NCBI GenBank assembly: GCA_005406025.1
Contig: BGZK01000885.1
Span: 124,001 to 188,000 of the forward strand
Reading direction: 5' to 3'
DNA length: 64,000 nucleotides
DNA from: Eumeta japonica
Taxonomy: Eukaryota > Arthropoda > Insecta > Lepidoptera > Psychidae
The stretch's first letter is position 1; every line of letters starts with the position of its first letter. Shown here one piece after another: positions 52,001-61,400 of this stretch. The translations under genes and the position numbers were made by a program. The notes under the pieces were generated by a model. The model had not been told where the DNA came from and made no database searches. It saw nothing but the letters and a program-made list of their open reading frames with translations.

Positions 52001-54977
52001 TATAGCTATTTTACAGATAAAATATCAAATATATAAATCTAAAAACTGTTTGTAAATCAAATGTTGCGATAAAAATTCGTTTTATGACATATACTATTTA
52101 ATCTATATTTGGTACATTTTAAATTTGCCTGTAGGTCTGTCTGTCTGCTACTCTATAATAAATATGCAGGCGGCGAACATGGTATTAGAGATGTGCTACC
52201 GGGCCACGTGCAACATGTGTCACGTGGGCGCGTTGGAGCGCCGGCGGCACGCGCGCCTTCTGGACAAAGTATGCCGCGTGCGCACCATCGTCCACGGGAT
52301 GCGCACGCGCGGCGAGCCGCAGGAGAACATCGACGATGTTAGTGAACAAATACTTATAGTGCACTTCTTACTGTACAATAAACTCTTTTATCTACATATA
52401 CTATAATATATAAAGTCCTTAATGAGTGTCTCGTCATAGCCCAGCCCGAACTGCTATAAATAGAAAATGGGAATTTGGAGGGAATGTTGATTTCATATAA
52501 TAAGCATAGATTAAGAAACGATTTTTAAAAGTTAAACTCCGAAGAGATAAATGAGGGGAGCAAAAATTTGTATGGGAAGTTATGTTTGTCTGGTCAGATT
52601 TATTTGCAATTTGGTATTAATATTCATTGCCACAATCAATGAAACACGTATTTTGATGTTTCTCAAAAATTCACAGTTCGAGTAATGGGTGAAAAAAGGT
52701 GCTAAAGTTATATGAAAAATAATATATATTTTTTTATAGTAGGGAAATATGAAAGCAATTTGTTTGGATTTCAAATGAATTGATTTTTATATAAACATCA
52801 TTTTAAATATGAAAACGTTTGATAACAATGTCTTGCGTCGTGGTCAGCACGACAACAGGGCTCGGGCGTGAGATGGCGCCACCGCCGCGTCGCGCGGCAC
52901 ATCTGATGGGTAATAGAATGTAACTGTCTCCATAAATGAAAACGGGACTCGGAAAAATCTAAAGTGGAGCCAGTATCGTAACCAAGAGAAGAATCGAAGT
53001 CAAAACCTAAAGTCGAGGGAATTGATTTATAAGGATAAAACCACAAGCGGGCAGATAATGCTGTGTATTTAAAGATGTTTTAGAATATATGGTCGTACAG
53101 GCATTTTTGTGATTACAACTATAATTGTTGGAGTTGTACTTTTTTGGGGTTTAGGGTGAAAAGATCAGAATGTGTTTTAGTAAATTACGGAAGTTGCGCG
53201 CGCCGACGTAAGATACCATGAAGTTAGTTTCGAATTAGGATTTTATTTATTTCGCGGTTTCATGTATGTAATTATATTAGTGCTTAGGTAACTTGTGTAT
53301 ATTCATTTTGATTTTCTGACTGTCATGGAAGTTCTGTCATGTTTTCTTACAGACATAGCTATTACTAATTTATTGCAATTAAGGATGACAAGTCTTAGCA
53401 TGTAAGACAGATACTAAAAAACACATCTGTAAATCTGGTCAGATGATTCTATTTGAAACTACTAGATGGCAGCGTTAAGCTAAACTCTTAATGTTGTCTA
53501 TTGATCATTTAATATAGTTCAAAATTTAAAGCATACATAAAAATAATCGTTTTTTATTTCATTGATGGCAAAGAAGTATAACTTCTTCCATGAGTACATA
53601 AGAAGACATCGAGTTTAACTAACTGTCAACAACTGACACATCATTTTATACATTTCCGTGTGGAATAATTTTTAATAAAATAAAGATATTCTTCAATGTG
53701 ACCAGAGTTACGGGTTTCAACTGATTTCATATTATTGTGTAAGTGGTGCTCAAAAAAGTAAGACATGAGTCACCACTCGGTAACCTTAAGGCTCGAGCAG
53801 GGGTACTTTTTCCAAAACCAAAACCTACAAAATTGAAATAGATAGATAATAACCTGATTTCAGCGACGTCAGTGCAATACTCCATCGAACGGCGTTTATT
53901 CTTTACGGATTAATTATTCAAGCCATATTCTGGTTGCATGTATTTTCCATACCTTATATGATGAGATAAATAAATGGAGTCTATGTGCAATCCTCAATTA
54001 TTTGAGATGAAAAGATCCGCCCATCAATCAACTTCCATTGGAGAGACCACACGGAGGTATTGTCACACTAGGCGGCAGCGACACGTAGTCTTTTCGTACA
54101 TTCGTAACTATGATTTGCAAACGTACACGATGTGAATAAATTGGGCTAATACGGTTTGTCTTGAAAAAAGGTATAGAGAAAACGTATGGCGCTTTTAAGA
54201 GACAAGTCTTCTTGTTCTTCTCATAAATTGAACAGCTAAAACGGCGTCCGATCCGCGCTCGCTCCAATGCAAACGTGACTGTAATCTTGAAATTAGTGGA
54301 GGGTGAAATTTACCTCAATATTTGGTTTAATTTTGTACAGCCTTTTATATCACTCTCAGCTTCCATCATATATTTTAGACGTATTCTGTATAACGCTATT
54401 TTATTAATTTGAAATTATTTTAATGATTTGAAAGTATTGCTCATTGATACAGCTATCTATTTGTGCACAGTCTTAGCTAGAACACGAGGTCGTATTGATT
54501 TAAGGTGATAAGAGAGAGTTTAGCTTTTTTTTAGTTGTTATTCGGAATCGATAATAGGTTTCTCTGTATTTCTTTTTCAGGATAATGGTACTGACAATTT
54601 TCAACAAACTGGTAAAACAGTTTTTTTATTTATTAGCGTCGTTTCATTTTTAACGAATTTTTTATTGTGATTTGGCGCTTACGTCTTTTATTTTGAGGCT
54701 ATGCGGACGACTGCTATTTCATTTTTCGTATGCCCTACTCATCAATCACGTGACCAACAATGGTGTTAAGAATGCGTGGGGACACCCCCCTCCTTCTCAT
54801 CACTATATCGCCTTAAGACATTAATTTGTATAGATCGAGGATACAGTGACGCCGCCGGAGCGCGCGGCGCTGGCGGCCGCCGAACGTCGGCTGCACAGGC
54901 TCAGCGCTGCCGAGCTGGAGCTGGACCGGGCGCTCTTCGTGCTGCACTGGTACTTTATGTATAATAAACATGAATAA
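40086..54977 (+). CDS. POLR3C: DNA-directed RNA polymerase III subunit RPC3, 11 exons
   Basis: RPC3 (RPC62/RPC82) forms the RPC3-RPC6-RPC7 subcomplex needed for Pol III initiation on tRNA, 5S and U6 genes in the nucleus. It is built of winged-helix domains and a C-terminal coiled coil. Exons: 40086-40232, 40312-40436, 41255-41384, 41545-41749, 42330-42422, 45166-45330, about 47654-47804, 47937-48057, 48957-49028, 52170-52337 and 54834-54977, for about 505 residues (human 534). Landmarks: LLRYPRYL at 86-93, ELIVEELLQNG at 105-115, YWKVHFDRFHQDFRDD at 205-220, HHAARIFRLIRSKKYIEEEE, and IEDTVTPPERAALAAAERRL near the C terminus. Intron 2 appears to use a GC donor. The exon 6/7 junction is unresolved (see finding). 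The last exon joins exon 10 at DD/IEDTV with the same spacing as the human protein. Confidence 0.9.
40312..40436 (+). CDS. POLR3C: POLR3C exon 2 with probable GC splice donor
   Basis: The exon runs from acceptor ctttacag to TATCCAAG followed by gcatgt. Using this GC donor with the exon 3 acceptor at 41254 gives LLRYPR-YLLQIK, matching the conserved RYPRYI of the human subunit. The only nearby GT donor (cttag/gtatcc, eight bases earlier) stays out of frame with exon 3 or deletes the conserved residues. The GC-AG reading is therefore preferred, on protein conservation rather than donor strength. Confidence 0.75.
41867..42188. mobile_element. pogo/Tigger-like MITE in POLR3C intron 4
   Basis: Ends are CAGTAAAACCTGGATAA at 41867-41883 and TTATACGGGTTTCACTG at 42172-42188, an imperfect inverted pair of the pogo/Tigger type (CAGT.AAACC..GATAA). 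TA precedes the left end; the right flank is CA, so one side of the expected TA duplication seems mutated. The 322-bp body has no coding potential and contains internal echoes of the ends (GGATAAGTG near 42115), as in short nonautonomous derivatives. Confidence 0.7.
44225..44300. repeat. CACATGTG-type palindromic cluster in POLR3C intron 5
   Basis: ATCACATG, ACACATGTGA and CACATGTGATA words are packed in about 60 bases and form mirrored pairs (TATCACATGT with ACACATGTGATA). Each CACATGTG holds an E-box-like CANNTG, but the pattern is more simply a short expanded palindrome. Confidence 0.6.
44525..45010 (+). repeat. Two GATTCC-type tracts in POLR3C intron 5
   Basis: 44530-44660 (GCGATTCCAATCCTGGCC and onward, then GATGAAGCTGGAGGTTTGCA and AAAATATAGCCAATATTATT) has the same order as the 29.85-kb repeat without the hairpin. 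44840-45010 is a second tract of the same kind (TTTTGATCCCGTC and onward). Confidence 0.55.
45862..46045 (-). repeat. Lepidopteran dispersed repeat (GGCAAACGAGC signature), POLR3C intron 6
   Basis: GGGCAAACGAGCTTGCGGGC, then CGTCGCCCATGGACACTCAC and GCATTGCCGGCCTCTTGAAT, then AAAGGGGGAGG. This is the characteristic order of a very common lepidopteran element. Related fragments occur at 13436-13545 (plus-strand CCGCCCATGAACACTC, CGCCGGCCTTTTGG) and at 31690-31737 (ACTTACCATCTGATCC, opposite orientation). Confidence 0.65.
47654..47804 (+). CDS. POLR3C: POLR3C exon 7 (5' border uncertain)
   Basis: The 3' part reads ALEHLLDATVMERLGHHAAR and then IF with an AG/gtaatg donor, matching the human segment that ends in GSRCARIFR. 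The 5' part reads VIRCGEAGGGRWAAVP, alignable to human VGKSGDSGGG. The strongest acceptor (gtgcag, ending at 47646) puts the exon in the wrong frame after the strongest exon 6 donor at 45330, and a TAG would follow. A weak AG ending at 47653, the AG ending at 47671, or an alternative exon 6 donor at 45323 would each restore the frame. The exon is markedly GC-rich. Confidence 0.6.
49108..50166 (+). mobile_element. Decayed mariner, irritans-like family, copy 2 (POLR3C intron 9)
   Basis: The element lies inside the POLR3C intron between 49029 and 52169, in the sense orientation. Its left end, ATTAGTTCGGAGAAAAAGTT at about 49107, resembles irritans-mariner TIRs. Transposase fragments include DKVDAILEKLKQDRHISSYD at 49360-49430 and, at 49701-49922, GIIHYELIPPHKTINSD with VVFHHDIARTH (the Asp is kept here, unlike copy 1). 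The end of the similarity to copy 1 is ACAAGTTGTTGAACA before a (TA)n tract at 50141-50166. A right TIR is not evident. Confidence 0.8.
50141..50166. repeat. (AT)n microsatellite at the end of mariner copy 2
   Basis: Thirteen AT units directly after the last recognisable mariner sequence. Expansion from the TA-rich terminal part of the element is likely. Confidence 0.85.
50409..51975 (-). mobile_element. 1.57-kb DNA transposon with CATTAGGGTGGTCC ends (POLR3C intron 9)
   Basis: Perfect 14-bp inverted ends, CATTAGGGTGGTCC at 50409-50422 and its complement at 51962-51975, bound the element. The minus strand carries a short coding remnant at 51643-51413 (RFVLQHPRTNVYELEIASTS, then NIWLIGQL and LPSIGCLFFYYKMKKRKQFV). 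After a frame break near 51415 it continues as KFIWKSYERNLQTHNFWQIL and beyond. This resembles a protein I associate with unusual insect DNA elements (LPS...VLSVFFYN...FWEKARIPT), but I cannot name the superfamily with confidence. No clear target-site duplication was found. The element appears non-autonomous or decayed. Confidence 0.65.
54834..54977 (+). CDS. POLR3C: POLR3C terminal exon, with AATAAA inside the last codons
   Basis: Acceptor tttgtatag is followed in phase 0 by IEDTVTPPERAALAAAERRL, then ELELDRALFVLHWYFMYNKH, a last Glu and TAA at 54975-54977. This matches human IEEMITAPERQQ through ETIFLLESYI. The hexamer AATAAA occurs at 54963-54968, within the final codons, and no other close signal is obvious in the following 40 bases, so it may be the working poly(A) signal or chance. 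Confidence 0.8.
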   Translation: MEDTVTPPERAALAAAERRLHRLSAAELELDRALFVLHWYFMYNKHE

Positions 54978-55369
54978 GATCAATATCTTTGTTTTATTTG
55001 TCAAATTCATCTCCATGAGCGAGTTAGTTCACTGCAATTTAGTATTGTTAAATGGCGTTATTAAGGGCCCTGTATTGCCACGTGGTCAACTCCATAAACG
55101 CCAAATTTTCTCTCTATAGGTACAGATACACATAGTTCCACCATTTGGCTACCGCACGTTCATGAAGTTTTACTTTGACTACCAACTTAACATAATTATG
55201 TCTTCCATTTATGAAAGGAGAAATTTCTGTTGTGAAAATCGGCAAAATAATAAGAGAAACAACTAAGAAGAGTGCCATTATGTACATATTCGGTTAATTA
55301 TAGTGAAAACATCTTAGCAATTGTTGGATTCTTATTATAGAAAGAATATTATATATAAATCTACATACA

Positions 55370-55765
55370 TGTATAAAATTAAGTGTCTGTCTGTAATTTC
55401 AAAACGATCACGTTTTATTAAGTTTATAAAGCTATTTACATGTATCACGCATACAAACGATCTTTTTAAAACATTTTGTTTATCTATCAGCCTATTTGTT
55501 TGTCCTGGATATCTTCGAAAGAACGGATCACGGTGAGATTTTCACTATGAGGTAGAGGAGCATATTGGGTTATGTTTAAATACTTTTTATCCCTACATTT
55601 AGGATGCCTGCATGAAAATAAAAAATATTTCTTTAAAAATGGAATAACTATATTCCAGATAGTTCTGATTCCAATCAAGGTGGTGAAAGCGAAAGGCGGA
55701 AGCAGATCGACATCGGAACCCGAACCGGCACTGTCGAAATCGAGGACGAAAAGCGGGATCTGTAT
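55370..55765. repeat. Repeat remnants downstream of POLR3C
   Basis: 55375-55560 has AAGTGTCTGTCTGTAATTTC, then ATCTTCGAAAGAACGGATCA and GGTGAGATTTTCACTATGAG, typical of lepidopteran LINE tails. 55665-55760 is a GATTCC-type tract (AGATCGACATCGGAACCCGA). No gene was seen. Confidence 0.45.
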
Positions 55766-56265
55766 TATGATGAACACGTTAACGGTTGATATAAATGATG
55801 TAAGAATTTATGCTATGTCCATACGGGCCCAATCGTGGGAGAATGTTATCTACGATAAAAGTTAGCGATGGGTTTTAAGGGTCTCCGAGACTCGTTGAGA
55901 ACTTTTATATTTTAATCGATTTCAATATATGAATTTGAAATTCAATACAAAAGTGTAAAAATCAATAAAGTGTACAATACATTTTAGGGATATGTGAGAG
56001 TAAATATAAATTTAGTGATTTTCGTAAAATTTTGTATGTACACAGTTGGAAGTCAAAAAAAGGATATATGTTACTTTTTCATCGTGGCGGCTCTAAAACT
56101 TTATAGTGAAACTTACCCTGATAGTTAACAACCTGCGAGTCCACAAGTAATATTGCGTGCTGTTTATCGTTTATTTAATTACGCCTTAATTTGCCTTTGT
56201 TTGCCTTGTTTATTTAGAGATAAGTGGAGCATATGTGGAAAATCAGAAACTATTGTAATAATATC

Positions 56266-56610
56266 TTCGGCGACCTTTACGTCACTGACAACATCAAGTG
56301 TCATTTGTGTATAAGTGACTAGATAAATTCTTTAAAAATAATACATCGCATAGTCCAAGCGCGAGACAAAATTCGCGTTCATCACGTGCCCGGGCGCGGC
56401 GCTGTCTGGCCGAGCGTTTTGTAGAGTTTTGTCTATATTATTTATAAGCATATTTCTAATTATATATTTTTGTTCTATAACAAAAATATATAATTAGAAA
56501 AGTAACTAAGTAACTATTTACTTTGACGAAGTTGTTCTAAAAATAGAGGAGATTATGCATATTTGCGAAAAACTACATACCCGATTCCATCTTGTATTCA
56601 CACGTTGTCG
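56266..56610 (+). repeat. Dispersed repeat family A, copy 2 (with hairpin insertion)
   Basis: The sister of the 30.4-kb copy. It shares GTCACTGACAACATC, CATCGCATAGTCC, a GC-rich core (GGCGCTGTCTGGCCGAGC) and CGATTCCATCTTGTAT. It is longer than copy 1 because of a perfect inverted duplication at 56454-56499 and a small AGTAACTA duplication just after it. Confidence 0.75.
56454..56499. repeat. Perfect 21-bp hairpin with 4-nt loop
   Basis: Arms at 56454-56474 and 56479-56499 are exact reverse complements, loop CTAT. The equivalent position in the sister repeat (about 30604-30630) has the left arm only, running straight into AAAGTAAC, which shows that the right arm and loop are an insertion. Confidence 0.9.
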
Positions 56611-57416
56611 AAGATAGGATTTTGTTCAAAATTTTTTTTAATGTAAAACATAAAAACACATTGATTTGTTCTAACTGTTACAAGCACGAAACCTTTTAGG
56701 CATATTGATGAATTTTTAATATTGTAAAAAAATTTAAGGCAAATTTAAGCAATACGTCTGCGTCAAATTGTAGAACTTTCCCAGAATAAATTGTAAAATT
56801 CGGTCTTTGTATTAATTTATCGCAAAGTACGTGATATTGCCGACCGCGAACCTTATTTTATGCATTTTTAGATCATGTGTGATTTAAAAAGATCTGTTAC
56901 GTATTTTACAAATTTGAAGTGTCAATTCTGTAAACATAATGAATAACAAAGTCACCTTTATTCAAGTGTTTTTCTAAACATTTTAATTCTTAATCATTTT
57001 ATGTAATTTTTACATTAGAAATAATATTTTTCATAATAAGAGTCAAATATCCATGGATATAACCAGCTTAATATAATATTTATATATGATTAAATTTGCA
57101 TTGATTTACCATCAAAATTTTTGCCCATTTTTCTTGAAGAAAAATTGCCTTCTACAGCAAATAGAAACTACATTCAGAAAATATAATGATATATGTATTT
57201 AAATTGTTATGTTATGATCTATGAAGTAAAAATCATTTCAATTTATTTTTAGTAAAACTATATTGTAGTAGTAAAACTTCGTCAGTGACATATATTTTGC
57301 ATTAAATAAGCGACGTTGGCCGAAAAGCCAGCATCTTGCTTATAAATCAGATAGTAAAAAGTTCAAATCAAACACCGGCTGAGTAATTAATTTTTAATTT
57401 TAAACCACAACCTTAC

Positions 57417-57535
57417 CTAGGAGAATACTTAAAAGCCGGCCCGTCTCGACATTATCGGTGACGGGAGTCCTCGGCGACCGCAGCTCGCCCTGAGCCACCA
57501 AGGCCGGCCCACGGTCCACTTCAGTTCAAAGTAGA
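57417..57535 (-). ncRNA. Candidate minus-strand GC-rich exon with strong donor
   Basis: Read on the minus strand, a GC-rich block (GGCCGGCCTTGGTGGCTCAG, then TAATGTCGAGACGGGCCGGC) ends in CTAG/GTAAGG, a near-consensus 5' splice site. Two frames are open for about 40 codons but neither is recognisable. It could be a 5' UTR or noncoding exon, or part of a GC-rich retroelement leader. Confidence 0.25.
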
Positions 57536-58860
57536 GAAACTCGTGGGAGGGTAATGTCTTGCGTTCCAAAGAAGTCGTTTTAATATGCACCATTTCACAA
57601 CGAGGCTATCGCACGTCAATAATGCGTCTTACAATAAATCCATAACACCCTCGACATTGAACGTGCGGATAAAATGCAAGTGTTGAACGTCACTGTAGTA
57701 GAGTTTATTTTTCAAAATAAATGCCATAATTTAATTGAAAAATAACATGTACCAATCTATCATGCCTTTATACCTAGGTTCTATCTTGATCTTGGCATTT
57801 AATTAAAAGCTATTCTAATAATGTTTTTTCATGTAGGCACTCCCTTTGTTATTTCAATTCCAAATCGAACTTTGACCAAAATAAATTGAATGATTAAAAA
57901 AATCAAGCAAATAAAAGAGGTTGCTTATTTTTCATTTTACTCCAATAAGTTTCAAGGCATATTCTTTTTCTATAAACTATCTCTAGTCAAATAACACGAA
58001 CGAGAACATTCACTATTCACGTCATTTGGTTTTGCCAATCTCAATTACCATTATTTCGAATTCCACATATAAATTACAAAATAACACCTCTGTGAAATAC
58101 ATGTTTTAATTATTTTATAAAATAATAAAATATTTTTAAAAGAAAGAATATATAAACAAGCAATATGGAGACGTACATCAAGATTTTCTTAGTTTCTCCG
58201 ATGGCGCGTAATCCTGGGTATAATCGGAGCAGCTCAAGGTGAGAGGCGAGGAGACGGTGCTGGTGGGATTGCAGTCCCTCAAATTGTCGGGTAGTCGCTG
58301 AATATTTTTGAGTTTGAATTTGTGACAATGTTGTGTGGAAAATGCTCCAATATTTCAGCTCTGTAGGGATATTTGGACACGGATTTCAAAATGACAAATG
58401 ATTGCATAATTAGAAAGTATTTCTGATCTTAGCCATATTGAAGGTATCTTCCATAGCATATAGTTGCGATATTGAAAAATTTACGAGGCTGGCGTGGATG
58501 CAAAAAATGATAAGACACGGCATTGTTAAGCGACGGCCGAGAATGCATGGCGACGTGCTACGTACGTTTGAGCGAATGGAGGACGGCCACGTATTTTACC
58601 CAAATTTCTCGACTAAAATAATACACTTATTACAATAAAGTGTTTGACAGCTAACACGGCTTTTTGAAGAGTTCGTGAAAGAGGTTAAGAAAATATTTGA
58701 CGTAACTCATGAAACCGACCTGAGTAATGACAGTCTGTCAATACTTCGCCTAAGCAGGTTGTAAACAAACCTTTCATTAAATGTTCGTTTTTTATTTTCT
58801 TTATCATTAATTTCATTATCTTAATATTCCATTTTTAATGTTTCCTACAGTATTTCATAT

Positions 58861-58910
58861 TACACATACACACACACACACACACACACGCACACACACA
58901 CACACACACT
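58861..58910. repeat. (CA)n microsatellite
   Basis: About 48 bases of CA repeats with one CG interruption at 58889-58890. A GTGTGTGGATGTGTGTATAT tract follows at about 58939, giving a loose inverted pair with it. Confidence 0.9.
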
Positions 58911-61174
58911 ACGCTCACTAGCGCCGCCCCCACATGGGAAGTGTGTGGATGTGTGTATATAAAGGAAAAATGTTCTCTTTAAGATTGCCGCTTTTCAAGC
59001 GCCATGTAGTTGGCCGGAACGTACACAGCACCAACTGCTTATTAATATGTTGTATCTATGGTTAAGTCATTATCATTATGTCATTATGAATTTGATTTAG
59101 GAATCGACATTGCTATTAATATCATTAAATGTTATTAATCGCAATGTTCCTTTATTTACAGGCGAGGTTTTGTTGATAGATACCTATTGCACGTCTTAAG
59201 CGCGAGCGTAGGTATGCTTCTACTGTCGCCTGAAAATCCCGTCTACACTGGGTGTGACCACCATAACTAAAAAACTATTTAACTTTTAAACTTAATTTCT
59301 TTTTCAATCTCATCACTAATCGATTAGGAATAACTGTATTGAAAATCACAGCTTGATATAGTACCGATTAGCTGTAATTGAATTTTTTAACTGGCAGTTA
59401 TTCATATCTTGATCCGCCATTTCGCTTATATATCTAAAATAGAAGTTGAGATTGAGCGTGAAGTTGTTTATTTTTATAATGGCCTACAGATGGCGGTAGT
59501 AATATAATAACATTCTCGTTAAAAGTGAAAAAAACCATGCATTAAACTACACATATAAATATTGCATTATGATGTCCAATAAATAGGAAATTACCTATTC
59601 TTTTTTCGATTCAAATTTACTATAAAACTATTTGAAAATCAAAAATTAAAAAAGAAGATTTTTGGTTAAAAGCTCATATGATATCATAAACCTCTAATTT
59701 AAATAACATGTATGGCACGAGTGCTTAAGACACATTTGGTTTTACCAATTTTTTATTTGTTTTATTGGTACATATGAAATTAATAAACAAAATTTATTTA
59801 CAAAAAAACTCAATTGTTTTAATTTTTCATTCAAATCACTAATAAAATATTATATATGTGTATATATACACGTATGCCATTCTCAGCAGTAGTTAAAAGG
59901 ACAAGGGTTTTAGAGAAAAGAACAGTAAATTATTCTTAAGTTTTTATTTGACCCCATTATAAGTCAAAAGTTATTCAAACAATGTACAACCTATTTAGTG
60001 TCGATTAATATAAAACATTTTGGACTATCTACAGATAAACGGCAGCGCACAATAATTGATGAACAAATCGGATGCACTTTTAAAAATACAATCTCTTAAT
60101 TGAATACTTTATAAATTATTTATGCTAATAGATTAATTTCTTGCATGAAAAGCGGATCTTTTTATACTACCCTGAGAATTAATTGTCCGAGATATTAAAT
60201 AGGGAGCTAGGTTACGCAAGCGCACATCTTTAGAACTCGTATAATGATTGTGTTGGTAGACTTTGTATTAAAACGATGAATATAAAATCGTATTCATTGA
60301 TTTATATACCGTTATTACAATTTTATGATATAGGTAATCATTTATATGATATTAGAGTTTAAAAATCTATAATGGTGATTGCAAACCATATATATCTCAA
60401 ATGATATGAATTTCATGAAAACTTTAATAGATACGAAATGAAAAACGTAATAAAGTACATCCTTGTTACGAATTTCAAGTTATAGATAGGTAGGTAGATA
60501 GCTCACAAAAATAAATTATTATGCTTATTTATGTGTTCTGGTGCCACGGCATCTGTTCAACAAACAAATCTTTAGCTTCAGTAACATTATTTTCTTTTCT
60601 CTGTATTTTACTCTAGCAGTGGCCATATATCCTAAATTTTATCCAGAATCAGTCACCATTAATCAGAATCATTAAACAGACAGAATCAGGTGATTAATTG
60701 TCAGCTTTACCCCGATGTCTTTAATTGGTGACTCGAACTTGTGATAGCTGACCGTTGAAACTGTCGCTCGCATTGTGTACGCGCCAAAAGGTTCGCACGC
60801 GAGGTGCCTAAGAAGTATAACTTAACAAAAAAGTCATCGATATCTTTTTCGCGGTTAATCGGCACACACGGAGTCGTATGCGTAACCTAGCTTTCTTATG
60901 TCAACATTTTACCTACGAAACAAACTCATCAACCGAGACGGTACACGAATCAACGTCAATATATAATCATTAATTAATATTAACAAGGATATATATATTA
61001 TGTATGTACTTAGAAACACCTGTTATACAGAAACATCTAATCATATGAACTTACTGGCTGTCGTCGATGGCTGCGCAACGGCGAATTCACGTTTGCAGAT
61101 AAAAAATAAATAAATCACGAAAGTGTCTAAGACTGTTATAAATAAATTATTTCGCTCCGATGGGAACAGGTTAC

Positions 61175-61400
61175 TTAACTAAGTGTACGAAACCATGAAA
61201 GTTCAAGTTGGCGCGACGTCGGAGATGTCCCAAGGTCTCGGACCGTTTCCGTATGTAAGAAGGCTGTCAAACCTGCGACTTTCTCAGCTACTGCGACGTC
61301 GTCAACTTGAAAGTTCACGGCTCGGAACTCGTAAGCTTCATGGATTACATAAGGTTTGCTCTGCTTCTGCATTACTCGGAGCAAATGAAGCGAGCTAATT
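61175..61400 (-). CDS. Possible unrecognised coding exon(s)
   Basis: On the minus strand a frame open down to TAA at 61175-61177 reads KPYVIHEAYEFRAVNFQVDD and then VAVAEKVAGLTAFLHTETVR. Its codon usage is balanced and its GC content far above the flanks. Acceptor-like taatgcag precedes it at about 61370 and a donor-like CGCAG/GTTTGA lies near 61282. No family is recognised. The plus strand is also partly open, so this may be a GC-rich repeat (the inverted pair at 61199-61220 and 61295-61318 hints at this). Confidence 0.25.

Noticed and set aside
54581..54611. A 31-base POLR3C exon (tttttcag/GATAATGGT ... ACTG/gtaaaa)
   Set aside because: It has good splice borders but would break the frame into the last exon. 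Joining exon 10 (…NIDD) directly to IEDTVTPPER matches the human spacing exactly.
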